DNA of 39,261 nt from an uncultured Clostridia bacterium. GTDB taxonomy: Bacteria; Bacillota; Clostridia; Christensenellales; CAG-138. Of this stretch, positions 17,936 through 26,621 are shown in pieces (the first letter of the stretch is position 1; each line of letters begins with the position of its first letter). The position numbers and the translations under genes are program-made. The stretch covers positions 1 to 39,261 of the forward strand of contig CAMPAN010000008.1 in assembly GCA_946631895.1 (NCBI GenBank). The letters run 5' to 3'. Below the pieces are notes generated by a model. It saw only the letters and a program-made list of their open reading frames with translations. It had not been told where the DNA came from and made no database searches.

Positions 17936-20173
17936 ATGTTTGCAGAAGTGATCGTAGATATCGCGCATACCGCCGTGGATCGAAGATTCACCTATCGCAT
18001 TCCCGAGGAGCTTCCCATCGCCGTCGGACACCATGTTCTGGTTCCGTTCGGTATGGGCAATCACGCGAAGGAAGGCTTTGTTGTTGCGCTCAAAGAGACA
18101 ACCGATTATCCGGAAACGAAAGAGATCGTCAAAATCATCGAACGTTATCCAGTACTGCTGCCCGAACAGATCGCGCTTGCGGAATGGATGAAAAAGTCCT
18201 ACCATTGTCTGTTCGTTGACGCTCTGAGAATCATGATTCCGGCGCAGATGCGCGGCATGCGGATCAAAGAGAAAAAGGTCCGTACCGTTGCGCTTGCCGA
18301 GAATATTGATCCGGATGCTGTTATCGAAAGCCTTGAACGAGCACCTGTACAAAAGCGCGTATTCGAGCTTGCGGCAAGGATCGGCGCAGAAGTCTCCGTT
18401 TCCGATCTCAACGTATTTTATCCGGGCTGTACCTCCGCTGTCGAAGCGCTGATTCGCAAAGGAATTCTGATCGAGCAATCCGAGACCGTTTTCAGGCGCC
18501 CGTCAAAACTGAAAATCCATACGCCGGAATACACGCTGACAGACGCGCAATCGCATGCCGCAGACAGGATCCGCGCCGCGTCGGAACGGGGAAACGGAGA
18601 CGTTTTGCTGTTGCACGGCGTAACCGGAAGCGGCAAAACGGAAGTATATCTGAAAGCAATCGAAGACTGTCTGTCAATCGGCAGACAGGCGATCGTGCTG
18701 GTTCCGGAAATCTCGCTGACGCCGCAAACGGTCGGCAGATTCACCGACCGGTTCGGCGATCGAATTGCGGTCCTGCACAGCCGGCTTTCCGCGGGAGAGC
18801 GCTTTGATGAATGGCGCAGAATCCGTCTCGGAATTGCCGATATCGTGATCGGCGCAAGGAGCGCGATCTTTGCGCCGCTGGAACGGCTCGGACTGGTCAT
18901 CATCGACGAAGAGCACGAGGCGAGCTATCAAAGCGAATCGCAGCCGCGCTATCTTGCGACCGAGATTGCCGCGAAGCGGGTAAAAACCGTCGGCGGCGTG
19001 CTGGTGCTCGGAAGCGCAACGCCTTCGCTGATGAGCTATACGCGCGCGTTATCCGGCAAATATGAGCTTCTTGAACTTCCGGATCGTGTCGCCGGAAGAC
19101 CGCTGCCGACCGTTGAAATCGTAAACATGCGCGACGAGCTGCTGATGGGCAACAACAGCATCTTTTCCGACAAGCTCACAGAACGACTTTCCGAATGTCT
19201 TGCTTCGGATCAGCAGGCTATGCTCTTCATCAATCGCCGCGGATATGCTACGTTTGTCAGCTGCCGCAGCTGCGGTTACGTCCTGAAATGCGACAACTGC
19301 GACATTTCCATGACGTATCACAAAACCGAAGCACGCACGCGCTGCCATTATTGCGGCGCAGTGAAGTCGCTTCCGAAGGAGTGTCCGAACTGCAAGAAAG
19401 CGTTCATCAAGCAATTCGGGATCGGAACCGAGCAGGTCGAAGAAGCGGTCCACCGTCTGTTCCCCGCCGTCAAAACGCTTCGCATGGACACCGACACCAT
19501 GCGCGACAAAGGCAGCTATGAGAAACTCCTGTCCGCATTCCATCGGCGCGAAGCGCAGGTTCTGATCGGAACGCAGATGATCGCCAAGGGACATGATTTT
19601 CCGAACGTCACGCTTGTCGGCGTCGTTGCTGCCGACACGACGCTGAATCTGCCGGACTATCGTGCGCCGGAGCGAACGTTTCAGCTGCTGACGCAGGTTG
19701 CGGGACGTGCCGGAAGAGACCATCTGCCGGGACACGTCGTGCTTCAAACCTATGAGCCGAATCATCCGATCATCCGGTTTGCGAAGGATCAGGATTACAA
19801 GAGCTTTTACCACTATGAGATCATGGAGCGGAAAAAGCTCCTCTATCCCCCGTTCTCTCTGTTCGTGCGGATCGTTTTTGCCGACCGTGACGAGCGTACA
19901 GCGGAACATGCATGCCTTGATTATGCCAAGCGGTTGGAAATCGAAATCAGGAGCATTCTCGGAGAAGAAGGCAAACAGGATCTTTTGCTGCTTGTCGCCG
20001 CGGAAGCGCCGGTTGCTCGGATATCCGGATTCAGCCGCTATCAGATTCTGATCAAGCTGCTGCGAACGAAGCGACTCAAAAATGCAATCGGAGCGATTAC
20101 AGCGTTTCACGATCTGCATCGCGACGTTTGTTCGGAAGTACAGCTTGAGATCAATCCTCAGGAGATGTTTTAA
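17936..20173 (+). CDS. priA: Primosomal protein N' (replication restart helicase PriA)
   Basis: A 745-residue 3'-5' DNA helicase that reloads the replisome at collapsed forks. The N-terminal DNA-binding domain begins MFAEVIVDIAHTAVDRRFTY. The helicase core has Walker A HGVTGSGKTEVYL, the DEAH-type box IIDEEHEASY, LGSATPSL and LTQVAGRAGR. Eight cysteines forming two zinc sites are in CRSCGYVLKCDNCDISM and CHYCGAVKSLPKECPNCKKA. The ribosome site AGGAG precedes 17936. The stop and the next ATG share a base (TAATG), so the ABC transporter genes behind it are translationally coupled. Confidence 0.97.
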   Translation: MFAEVIVDIAHTAVDRRFTYRIPEELPIAVGHHVLVPFGMGNHAKEGFVVALKETTDYPETKEIVKIIERYPVLLPEQIALAEWMKKSYHCLFVDALRIMIPAQMRGMRIKEKKVRTVALAENIDPDAVIESLERAPVQKRVFELAARIGAEVSVSDLNVFYPGCTSAVEALIRKGILIEQSETVFRRPSKLKIHTPEYTLTDAQSHAADRIRAASERGNGDVLLLHGVTGSGKTEVYLKAIEDCLSIGRQAIVLVPEISLTPQTVGRFTDRFGDRIAVLHSRLSAGERFDEWRRIRLGIADIVIGARSAIFAPLERLGLVIIDEEHEASYQSESQPRYLATEIAAKRVKTVGGVLVLGSATPSLMSYTRALSGKYELLELPDRVAGRPLPTVEIVNMRDELLMGNNSIFSDKLTERLSECLASDQQAMLFINRRGYATFVSCRSCGYVLKCDNCDISMTYHKTEARTRCHYCGAVKSLPKECPNCKKAFIKQFGIGTEQVEEAVHRLFPAVKTLRMDTDTMRDKGSYEKLLSAFHRREAQVLIGTQMIAKGHDFPNVTLVGVVAADTTLNLPDYRAPERTFQLLTQVAGRAGRDHLPGHVVLQTYEPNHPIIRFAKDQDYKSFYHYEIMERKKLLYPPFSLFVRIVFADRDERTAEHACLDYAKRLEIEIRSILGEEGKQDLLLLVAAEAPVARISGFSRYQILIKLLRTKRLKNAIGAITAFHDLHRDVCSEVQLEINPQEMF

Positions 20174-21987
20174 TGAAAAAAGATCGATATAAACCTCTGT
20201 TTTTACCTGCGCTGAAGGGAGCAAGCGGTCATTTTCTGATTGCCGCGGTCGAAGTCGTATTCGGCATCGTTTCCCTTTACTGCGCATCCATTGTTACAAG
20301 CTACACACTTGACTGGGTTCTGCTCGGAAAAGATCCTTCGATTCCGGAACCATTGTTCAATTGGCTCAAATCTCTCGGACCGATTGCAAGGAACTACTGG
20401 CTTTGCGGCACGTTCTTCTTCCTGTTTACCGTACTGGAGGGTCTGTTCATCTTTCTTCGCAGAAAGAATATTGCCAAAGGTGCGGAACACATGGCGAAAA
20501 CGATGCGCGACAAACTGTATCGCAAACTGAACGCGGTTCCGTACGATTATCACAAGCATGTTTCGACGGGCGATCTCGTGCAGCGGTGCACCTCCGACGT
20601 CGATACCGTACGCCAGTTTGTGACGAATCAGCTGATGGAAATCGTCCGGATCGTCGTCATGTTCGGTATCGCGGCGGCATTGATGTTTGCAATCCGTTGG
20701 GAAATGGCGCTGATCTCTATGGCGGTTATGCCGATACTGACCGTTTCCAGTTTCCTCTATTTCCGGTATGTCCGCAAGTACTTCACCGATTCTGACGAGG
20801 CGGAAGGCGCGCTTTCGACCGCCGTGCAGGAAAACCTCACCGGCGTACGCGTAGTGCGCGCATTCGGTCAGCAGCGTGCGGAATATGATAAATTCACAAA
20901 GCTGAATCGTGATTACAGCAATAAGGTCGTCCGTCTTGTGCACTTGCTCGGCTTTTACTGGGGCACTTCGGACGCGATCGGATACATTCAGATCGCGCTG
21001 TCCCTTGTGTTCGGTATCTTCTTCTACGTGAAGACAAGAGCAAACGCCGATCCGTTTTCACTCGGCGATATCTATCTCTTTTTGTCGCTGACGAGCCGTC
21101 TCACGTGGCCGGTCCGTCAGCTCGGCAGAGTGCTTGCGGATATGGGCAAAGCAACGGTGTCGCTCGACCGTCTCAATGAGATTATGAACGCCGAAGATGA
21201 AACCGAACCGGGTAAAGCAATTTCCGATTGTGATCTGAACGGCGATATTGCGTTCTCGCATGTCAGTTTCGGATACGATACGCCGAATGACGTTCTGGAC
21301 GACATCAGTTTCACGGCGAAAGCCGGTCAGACGGTCGGCATCCTCGGAAGCACCGGAAGCGGCAAGAGCTCAATGGTACAGCTTCTGCAGCGTCTCTATA
21401 CCGTCACCGACGGTGAGATTACCATCAACAGAACGCCGATCAACGATATTGACCATGCAGCGCTTCGAAAGAACATCGCGATCGTTTTACAGGAACCGTT
21501 CCTGTATTCACGTTCGATCCGCGAAAACATTATGCTGACTGCGCCAGAAGCAACCGAAGCGGAGCTGTTCGAGGCGGCGCGGGAAGCTGCCGTCCATGAC
21601 GTGATCGAGAAATTTGCAGACGGGTACGACACGGTTGTAGGCGAGCGCGGCGTCACGCTTTCCGGCGGTCAGCAGCAGCGCGTTGCGATTGCACGCGCAT
21701 TGATGCAGAAAGCGCCGATCATGATCTTTGACGATTCCATGAGCGCTGTCGACACTGAAACCGACGCAAAAATCCGTGAAGCATTGCGCAGACATCACGG
21801 CAGCGGGATCCTGTTTATCATTTCGCACCGTATTACGACGCTGTGCGAGGCGGATCAGATTCTTGTGCTTGATCACGGAAAACTGGTACAAAACGGAACC
21901 CACGACGAGCTGATCCGTGAAGAGGGTCTGTACCGGCGGATCGCAATGATTCAGGACTTCCGGATGAAAGGAGGTGAACAGGCATGA
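20173..21987 (+). CDS. ABC exporter half-transporter, degenerate-site subunit
   Basis: A 604-residue protein with six membrane helices (about 20-330) fused to an ATPase domain, the type IV exporter layout of multidrug or lipid exporters. Walker A is GSTGSGKSS (392-400), the signature LSGGQ is 496-500, and Walker B ends in D520 followed by D521 where the catalytic glutamate should be. This is the hallmark of the degenerate partner in heterodimers such as TM287/288 and BmrCD. AGGAG lies 9 bases before the ATG, which overlaps the priA stop. The partner gene starts inside its last codons. The substrate is unknown. Confidence 0.93.
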   Translation: MKKDRYKPLFLPALKGASGHFLIAAVEVVFGIVSLYCASIVTSYTLDWVLLGKDPSIPEPLFNWLKSLGPIARNYWLCGTFFFLFTVLEGLFIFLRRKNIAKGAEHMAKTMRDKLYRKLNAVPYDYHKHVSTGDLVQRCTSDVDTVRQFVTNQLMEIVRIVVMFGIAAALMFAIRWEMALISMAVMPILTVSSFLYFRYVRKYFTDSDEAEGALSTAVQENLTGVRVVRAFGQQRAEYDKFTKLNRDYSNKVVRLVHLLGFYWGTSDAIGYIQIALSLVFGIFFYVKTRANADPFSLGDIYLFLSLTSRLTWPVRQLGRVLADMGKATVSLDRLNEIMNAEDETEPGKAISDCDLNGDIAFSHVSFGYDTPNDVLDDISFTAKAGQTVGILGSTGSGKSSMVQLLQRLYTVTDGEITINRTPINDIDHAALRKNIAIVLQEPFLYSRSIRENIMLTAPEATEAELFEAAREAAVHDVIEKFADGYDTVVGERGVTLSGGQQQRVAIARALMQKAPIMIFDDSMSAVDTETDAKIREALRRHHGSGILFIISHRITTLCEADQILVLDHGKLVQNGTHDELIREEGLYRRIAMIQDFRMKGGEQA

Positions 21988-23849
21988 GTTACGACAATGA
22001 AGCGGAATTCAATCAGGAAGAAAAAGTCGACGTCAAGCTGTGGAAACGGCTGTTCGGCTATGCAATGCGGAACCGTGCTTTGTTTGTCCGTATCCTCGTA
22101 ACGATGTTGATCGTTGCGATCATTGATGCGGTTTACCCCATCCTCACCCGGTTTGCGATCGACCGTTTTGTGCGTCCGGGAGGCGATCCCGATATGCACG
22201 GCATCTGGCTGTTCTTTGCAATCTACGTTGCGCTTGTCATCCTGCAGGGGTTCGGTACCACAAGGTTTATCGGTCGTTCCGGTGAGATGGAAATGGCGAT
22301 CTCTTATGCGATCCGGCAGGAAGCGTATCTGAAACTGCAGACGCTGTCGTTCTCGTTTTACGACAAGACATCTGCGGGTTATCTGATGGCTCGCATGGTC
22401 AGCGACGTCGCTCGCTTGTCCGACATGATCGCATGGAGCATCACGGACTTCCTTTGGTGCGGATTCTACATCCTGTTTTCGTTCGGCGCGATGTTCTGGT
22501 TCAACTGGAAGCTGGCACTGATCGTGATGGCGGTCATTCCCCCGCTTGCAGTCGTCAGCCTGTATATCCAGAAAAAGATCCTTCGTTATCAGCGCATCGC
22601 GAGAAAACACAACTCCCGCATCACAAGCGCGTTCAACGAAGGCATCATGGGCGCGATGACGACCAAAACCCTGGTTCGTGAAGAACAGAACGCAGCGGAA
22701 TTTGAGTCGATCACGGCGGATATGCGAAAAGCAAGCGTCAAGGCGTCCGTTTTGTCCGCAACCTTCTTTCCGCTCGTCGTATCGCTCGGCGCGGTCGGAA
22801 CAGCGCTTGCACTGGTATTCGGCGGCGCAGGCGTCAAGGCAACGCTCGGCGGAACGGAAACGTTTCTCGGCGTCATCACAGCCGGTACGCTCGTATCGTT
22901 TATCAATTATGCGTCGAGCCTGTTCGATCCGATCCAGCAGCTTGCAGGCATCTTTGCCGATATGCAGAGCGCACAGGCGAGCGCGGAACGTGTCCTTTCC
23001 CTGCTTGATACCGAATCCGACGTAAAGGATTCCAAAGAAGCGGAAGAAAAATACGGCACTTCTATGGATCCGAAACGCGAGAACTGGGAACCGATCGAAG
23101 GAGATATCGTTTTCGATCATGTGGATTTCTATTACAAGGAATCCGAACCGCTTCTGAGGGACTTCAATCTGCATATTCACGCCGGTGAAACGATCGCGCT
23201 TGTCGGTGAAACCGGTGCCGGAAAGAGTACGATCGTAAACCTCATATGCCGCTTCTACGAGCCGAAAAACGGCCGTATTCTGGTAGACGGTAAGGATTAT
23301 CGTGAACGGTCGCAGCTGTGGCTGCAATCGTCTCTCGGTTACGTTCTTCAGCAGCCGCATCTGTTTTCGGGTACGATCCGAGACAACATTCGTTTCGGAC
23401 GTCCCGATGCGGACGAAGAAAGCGTCAGACGCGCTGCGGCTATGGTTCACGCAGATTCTTTCATCGAACGGCAGCAGAAAGGATATGATACCGAAGTCGG
23501 CGAAGGCGGCGTGCGTCTTTCCACCGGTCAGAAGCAGCTGATCTCCTTTGCACGCGTAATTCTCGCAAATCCACAGATCTTCGTGCTGGACGAAGCGACG
23601 AGTTCTATCGACACGGAAACCGAACAGTTGATCCAGAGCGCAATCACCGAGGTGTTGAAAGATCGTACCAGCATCGTTGTGGCACACCGGCTCAGTACGA
23701 TCCGAAACGCAGATCGCATCCTGGTCATTCGCGACGGAGCGATTGTCGAGGAAGGCAATCACGAAACATTGCTGCAGAAAGGCGGCTACTATCACGACCT
23801 CTACATGCATCAGTATGAAGATGATGCAATGCAGGAAGCATTGAAATAA
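21984..23849 (+). CDS. ABC exporter half-transporter, catalytic subunit
   Basis: A 621-residue partner of the preceding protein, with six membrane helices (about 35-325) and an ATPase domain. Walker A is GETGAGKST (408-416) and Walker B is VLDEATSS with the catalytic E537 intact. The signature is LSTGQ (512-516) rather than LSGGQ. In a head-to-tail dimer that altered signature faces the D521 site of the partner, so both changes fall in the same composite ATP site. The start overlaps the previous stop as ATGA and has an excellent AAAGGAGGTGA ribosome site. A long terminator follows. Confidence 0.94.
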   Translation: MSYDNEAEFNQEEKVDVKLWKRLFGYAMRNRALFVRILVTMLIVAIIDAVYPILTRFAIDRFVRPGGDPDMHGIWLFFAIYVALVILQGFGTTRFIGRSGEMEMAISYAIRQEAYLKLQTLSFSFYDKTSAGYLMARMVSDVARLSDMIAWSITDFLWCGFYILFSFGAMFWFNWKLALIVMAVIPPLAVVSLYIQKKILRYQRIARKHNSRITSAFNEGIMGAMTTKTLVREEQNAAEFESITADMRKASVKASVLSATFFPLVVSLGAVGTALALVFGGAGVKATLGGTETFLGVITAGTLVSFINYASSLFDPIQQLAGIFADMQSAQASAERVLSLLDTESDVKDSKEAEEKYGTSMDPKRENWEPIEGDIVFDHVDFYYKESEPLLRDFNLHIHAGETIALVGETGAGKSTIVNLICRFYEPKNGRILVDGKDYRERSQLWLQSSLGYVLQQPHLFSGTIRDNIRFGRPDADEESVRRAAAMVHADSFIERQQKGYDTEVGEGGVRLSTGQKQLISFARVILANPQIFVLDEATSSIDTETEQLIQSAITEVLKDRTSIVVAHRLSTIRNADRILVIRDGAIVEEGNHETLLQKGGYYHDLYMHQYEDDAMQEALK

Positions 23850-23859
23850 CACAAAACGA

Positions 23860-23897
23860 AGAACCCGATCGGGAATATCCCGACCGGGTTCTTTTTC
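23860..23897. terminator. Strong terminator between convergent ABC exporter and XRE regulator genes
   Basis: Two 15-base arms (23860-23874 and 23878-23892) pair with one mismatch around a 3-base loop and run into TTTTT on the plus strand. On the minus strand the tail is TTCGTTTTG, so it can also serve the converging regulator gene. Confidence 0.9.
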
Positions 23898-23904
23898 TAT
23901 TGAC

Positions 23905-24978
23905 TTACAGATACTTGACCTGTACGGCGCCGAAGTTGACGTCAGCGCGGATGATGATCGTCTGCGTCGCGTTCGGATCCGGGTCGCCGGTCACACTGAA
24001 CGCCGCGAACGAGGTATCGGACGACTTCACCATACTGACGCTGCGCGGCAGCAGGATCGTGATGTTGCCGAAGCTCGCGTCGACCTTCAAAAGACAGTTC
24101 TGCGCAAACGTGACGACATTCGTAAGATCGACGGTATAATCGCCGAAGCTCGAATCGATGTCCCCGCCGACAAGCAGGTCGCGGTCATAGACGATCGTGC
24201 TGTTTCCGAAATGCATATCCGCTTTCAGATAGTCGTTGTCGTCCGTATATTCCATTTTCGAGTGACGGCTCTTCTCGGTGTAAACGCCGTTCCGATCCGC
24301 ACAGCAGCGCTTGCGGCGGAAGAACGATTTGTTGAGAATGACGGAGACCAGCCATGCGATCGCAAAGATGAGCAGGATCACATACCACGCGATCTCAGGC
24401 AGTTTGCAGACCTGATACCCGATCAGGATGCGGCGAACGAATTCATAGCTTCCCAAGACCATCATCGCAACACCCATCGTGATGCTCGAACGAACGCTGA
24501 TCAGGCCGAAGGTGAATACAAGCAGCGGCCATACGTAGTTCCATCCGTTCAGAATGATGTCCGGATACTTTTCAATCGGCGAGTACGGGAACATGCCCGC
24601 CCAGCTGTGCAGCAGGAAAAACAGACAAACGAGGATCGCACCGATGCAGAAAGCGATAGTCGACCATTGACCGTTGTGTTTGTTCCATTCCCAGCTGAAG
24701 CTCCCTTTGCCCTGCTTTTCATCTTTCGGAACCTCATCCTTATCCAATATAATAACGTGCGGTTCGACCGGCTTGACGCCGAGCAGTTCGTCCACCGATA
24801 CGTCGAACAGATCCGCGAGCAGCGGCAGAAGCGTGATGTCCGGGCAGCTGATGTCGTTTTCCCATTTACTGACCGCCTGCGCGGAGACGCCGACCTTTTC
24901 GGCAAGCTGTTCCTGTGTGAGTCCTTTTTCTTTTCTTAATGCGGCAATCCGTTTGCCTAGCGTTTCTTTTTGTTCCAT
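23905..24978 (-). CDS. Membrane-anchored XRE-family regulator with LiaF-like C-terminal domain
   Basis: A 357-residue protein. Residues 7-62 form a Cro/CI-type HTH (LGKRIAALRKEKGLTQEQLA, then VSAQAVSKWENDISCPD). Four hydrophobic segments follow at about 107-127, 143-162, 165-187 and 196-215. Residues 248-357 repeat short beta motifs such as HFGNSTIVY, SSFGDYTVDL and ASFGNITILLPR, resembling the LiaF/DUF2154-type cell-envelope response domain. With an even helix count, both ends should be cytoplasmic. The start at 24978 has AAGGAGG 9 bases upstream. Its promoter overlaps several GGTTGA boxes, suggesting autoregulation. It converges with the ABC exporter pair and is a plausible sensor for it; that link is inferred. 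Confidence 0.85.
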   Translation of the reverse strand: MEQKETLGKRIAALRKEKGLTQEQLAEKVGVSAQAVSKWENDISCPDITLLPLLADLFDVSVDELLGVKPVEPHVIILDKDEVPKDEKQGKGSFSWEWNKHNGQWSTIAFCIGAILVCLFFLLHSWAGMFPYSPIEKYPDIILNGWNYVWPLLVFTFGLISVRSSITMGVAMMVLGSYEFVRRILIGYQVCKLPEIAWYVILLIFAIAWLVSVILNKSFFRRKRCCADRNGVYTEKSRHSKMEYTDDNDYLKADMHFGNSTIVYDRDLLVGGDIDSSFGDYTVDLTNVVTFAQNCLLKVDASFGNITILLPRSVSMVKSSDTSFAAFSVTGDPDPNATQTIIIRADVNFGAVQVKYL

Positions 24979-25014
24979 GTTTGTTTTCCTCCTTGTTTCG
25001 ATGACCGAATCATA

Positions 25015-25148
25015 TCAACTTTATCCCCAAATTACCATACACCTGTGGTTGAATTTGTCAAATCTCAACTACCATATCGGTTGAATCGTGAAAAACAACT
25101 CTCTATAACCGGTTGAGACGTTCGTTTTTTCTCTCTACTTACGGTTGA
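25015..25148. promoter_or_regulatory. Array of GGTTGA boxes with exact 32-bp period
   Basis: GGTTGA occurs at 25047, 25079, 25111 and 25143, each exactly 32 bases from the last; an extended form reads roughly (C)GGTTGARWYGT. Inverted copies, TCAACT, begin at 25015 (also 32 from the next box) and 25065. The boxes lie between the divergent XRE regulator and def genes and overlap the regulator's promoter. Thirty-two bases is close to three helical turns, so bound proteins would face the same side. The simplest reading is a cooperative operator, probably of the XRE protein. The spacing is seen; the binding protein is inferred. Confidence 0.6.
25034..25061 (-). promoter_or_regulatory. Candidate promoter of the XRE regulator gene
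   Basis: On the minus strand, a perfect -35 TTGACA (25061-25056), a 16-base spacer and -10 TATGGT (25039-25034). One GGTTGA box (25047-25052) lies in the spacer, and an inverted copy (25065-25070) is just upstream of the -35. Confidence 0.5.
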
Positions 25149-25182
25149 AATGTCTGTTTTCATGGATATTTTACTGAATTTG

Positions 25183-25211
25183 TTTACAAAGGTCAATAAA
25201 AAATGTATAAT
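25183..25211 (+). promoter_or_regulatory. Promoter of the def-fmt-rsmB-rlmN-prpC-prkC-rsgA-rpe operon
   Basis: -35 TTTACA (25183-25188), a 17-base spacer and a perfect -10 TATAAT (25206-25211). GGAGG at 25225-25229 is 6 bases before the ATG at 25236. Confidence 0.82.
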
Positions 25212-25235
25212 AAATATTTGAAATGGAGGATGCTT

Positions 25236-25697
25236 ATGGCTTTACGAATCATACGCAAAAATGAAGATCCTGCGCTGTACAAACCGTGCAAGGAAGTTAA
25301 AAAGTTCGACGCCCGTCTTTCCGAGCTGATCGACGATATGATCGAAACGATGAACGACGCGGACGGCGTCGGTCTGGCCGCGCCGCAGGTGGGCGTCCTT
25401 CGCCGCGTTTGCGTGATCGACATCGGAGAAGGTCCCGTGGAACTGGTCAATCCCGTGATACTGGATTCTTCCGGCGAACAGGGCGGCATGGAAGGCTGCC
25501 TGTCCTTCCCCGGGGAAAGCGGATATGTCGTGCGTCCGAATTGGGTGAAACTCGAAGCATATGATCGGAATGGCGATCTTTACGAATACGAAGGCGAAGG
25601 TCTGTTTGCACGTGCTGTGTTTCACGAAACCGACCATCTGGACGGAAAAGTCTATAAGCGCCTTGTAACGGAACCGCCTGCAGATTTTAAGGAGTAA
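25236..25697 (+). CDS. def: Peptide deformylase
   Basis: A 153-residue metalloenzyme that removes the formyl group from nascent N-terminal methionine. All three family motifs are seen: GVGLAAPQVG, EGCLSFPG (the metal-ligand cysteine) and HETDHLDG (the HExxH-type metal site). Start 25236 is taken because GGAGG is 6 bases upstream; ATG codons at 25203 and 25230 are in frame but badly placed. It heads a long operon and is followed after 3 bases by fmt, the enzyme that adds the formyl group it removes. Confidence 0.97.
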   Translation: MALRIIRKNEDPALYKPCKEVKKFDARLSELIDDMIETMNDADGVGLAAPQVGVLRRVCVIDIGEGPVELVNPVILDSSGEQGGMEGCLSFPGESGYVVRPNWVKLEAYDRNGDLYEYEGEGLFARAVFHETDHLDGKVYKRLVTEPPADFKE

Positions 25698-25700
25698 TCA

Positions 25701-26621
25701 ATGCGAATTGCGTTTTTGGGCACACCTGAATTTGCTTTGCCGAGTCTCGAGGCTCTGATGCGTCGGGGAGATACGCTTGCCGTATTTACGCAGCCCGACC
25801 GTCCCGTCGGACGCAAAGCGATCCTGACGCCTCCACCGGTGAAGGTGTTTGCCGCGCAGAACGAGATTCCCATATATCAGTTTGAAAAGATCCGTTCTGC
25901 AGAAGGGCTGGAAGCGCTTGAAGCATTTGCCCCCGATCTGATGGTGACCGCTGCATTCGGACAGCTGCTGTCCGTCAGAAATCTTGCCGTTCCGCCGCTC
26001 GGAACGATTAACGTTCACGGCTCGCTGCTGCCGAAATACCGCGGCGCATCTCCGATCCAAAGCGCGATCATTGCCGGTGAAACGGAAACAGGCGTCACGA
26101 CGATGATGACGGATAAGGGCATGGATACCGGCGATATGCTGCTGAAAGCGACAACGCCGATCGATCCGGATGAGACCTATGAACAGCTTTCCGATCGTCT
26201 TGCCGTTCTCGGTGCAAAACTGCTGCTCGAAACGCTGGACCGCCTTGAAGCGGGTACGCTTGTCAGAATCCCGCAAAACCAGGACGATGCAACCGTCTGC
26301 CACATGCTTACGAAAGAGGACGGACATATCAATGCGTGTCGTCCGGCCAAAGCCGTTCACGATCTTGTCCGCGGAACAAATCCCTGGCCCTGCGCATACG
26401 GACTGGTTGACGGTCAGCCGTTGAAGATCTTTACCACCAGACGTACGGACGAGATCTTTCCCGATGCACCGGGAACGCTTCGAGAATCCAACGGCAGGCT
26501 TTTCCTTTGCTGCGCCGACGAAGCGCTCGAGATCATATCTTTGCAGGCAAGCGGGAAGAAACGCATGGACGCATCGACTTTCCTTCACGGATGCTCGATC
26601 GACAAAAAGCAATTATGCTGA
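25701..26621 (+). CDS. fmt: Methionyl-tRNA formyltransferase
   Basis: A 306-residue enzyme that formylates initiator Met-tRNA using 10-formyl-tetrahydrofolate. It begins MRIAFLGTPEFALPSLEAL. The catalytic region includes NVHGSLLPKYRGASPIQ and TGVTTMMTDKGMDTGDML, with the essential Asn, His and Asp of the formyltransferase fold. The C-terminal OB-like domain with INACRPAKAVHDLVRG binds tRNA. An AGGAG site lies between the def stop and the start. Its stop overlaps the rsmB start by 7 bases. Confidence 0.98.
   Translation: MRIAFLGTPEFALPSLEALMRRGDTLAVFTQPDRPVGRKAILTPPPVKVFAAQNEIPIYQFEKIRSAEGLEALEAFAPDLMVTAAFGQLLSVRNLAVPPLGTINVHGSLLPKYRGASPIQSAIIAGETETGVTTMMTDKGMDTGDMLLKATTPIDPDETYEQLSDRLAVLGAKLLLETLDRLEAGTLVRIPQNQDDATVCHMLTKEDGHINACRPAKAVHDLVRGTNPWPCAYGLVDGQPLKIFTTRRTDEIFPDAPGTLRESNGRLFLCCADEALEIISLQASGKKRMDASTFLHGCSIDKKQLC

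Noticed and set aside
21951-23852. A 633-codon open frame on the minus strand
   Set aside because: It mirrors the catalytic ABC subunit almost end to end, its translation is rich in Arg, Asp and His with no domain, and the plus-strand gene has intact motifs. It is a codon-bias shadow.
25015-25174. A possible small CRISPR array, because of the 32-bp period
   Set aside because: Only 6 to 11 bases recur per unit, with no full repeat and no cas genes. A phased binding-site array fits better.
26507-26614. A longer RsmB N-terminus starting inside fmt
   Set aside because: The extra 36 residues have no family counterpart. The ATG at 26615, overlapping the fmt stop, matches the known N-terminus.
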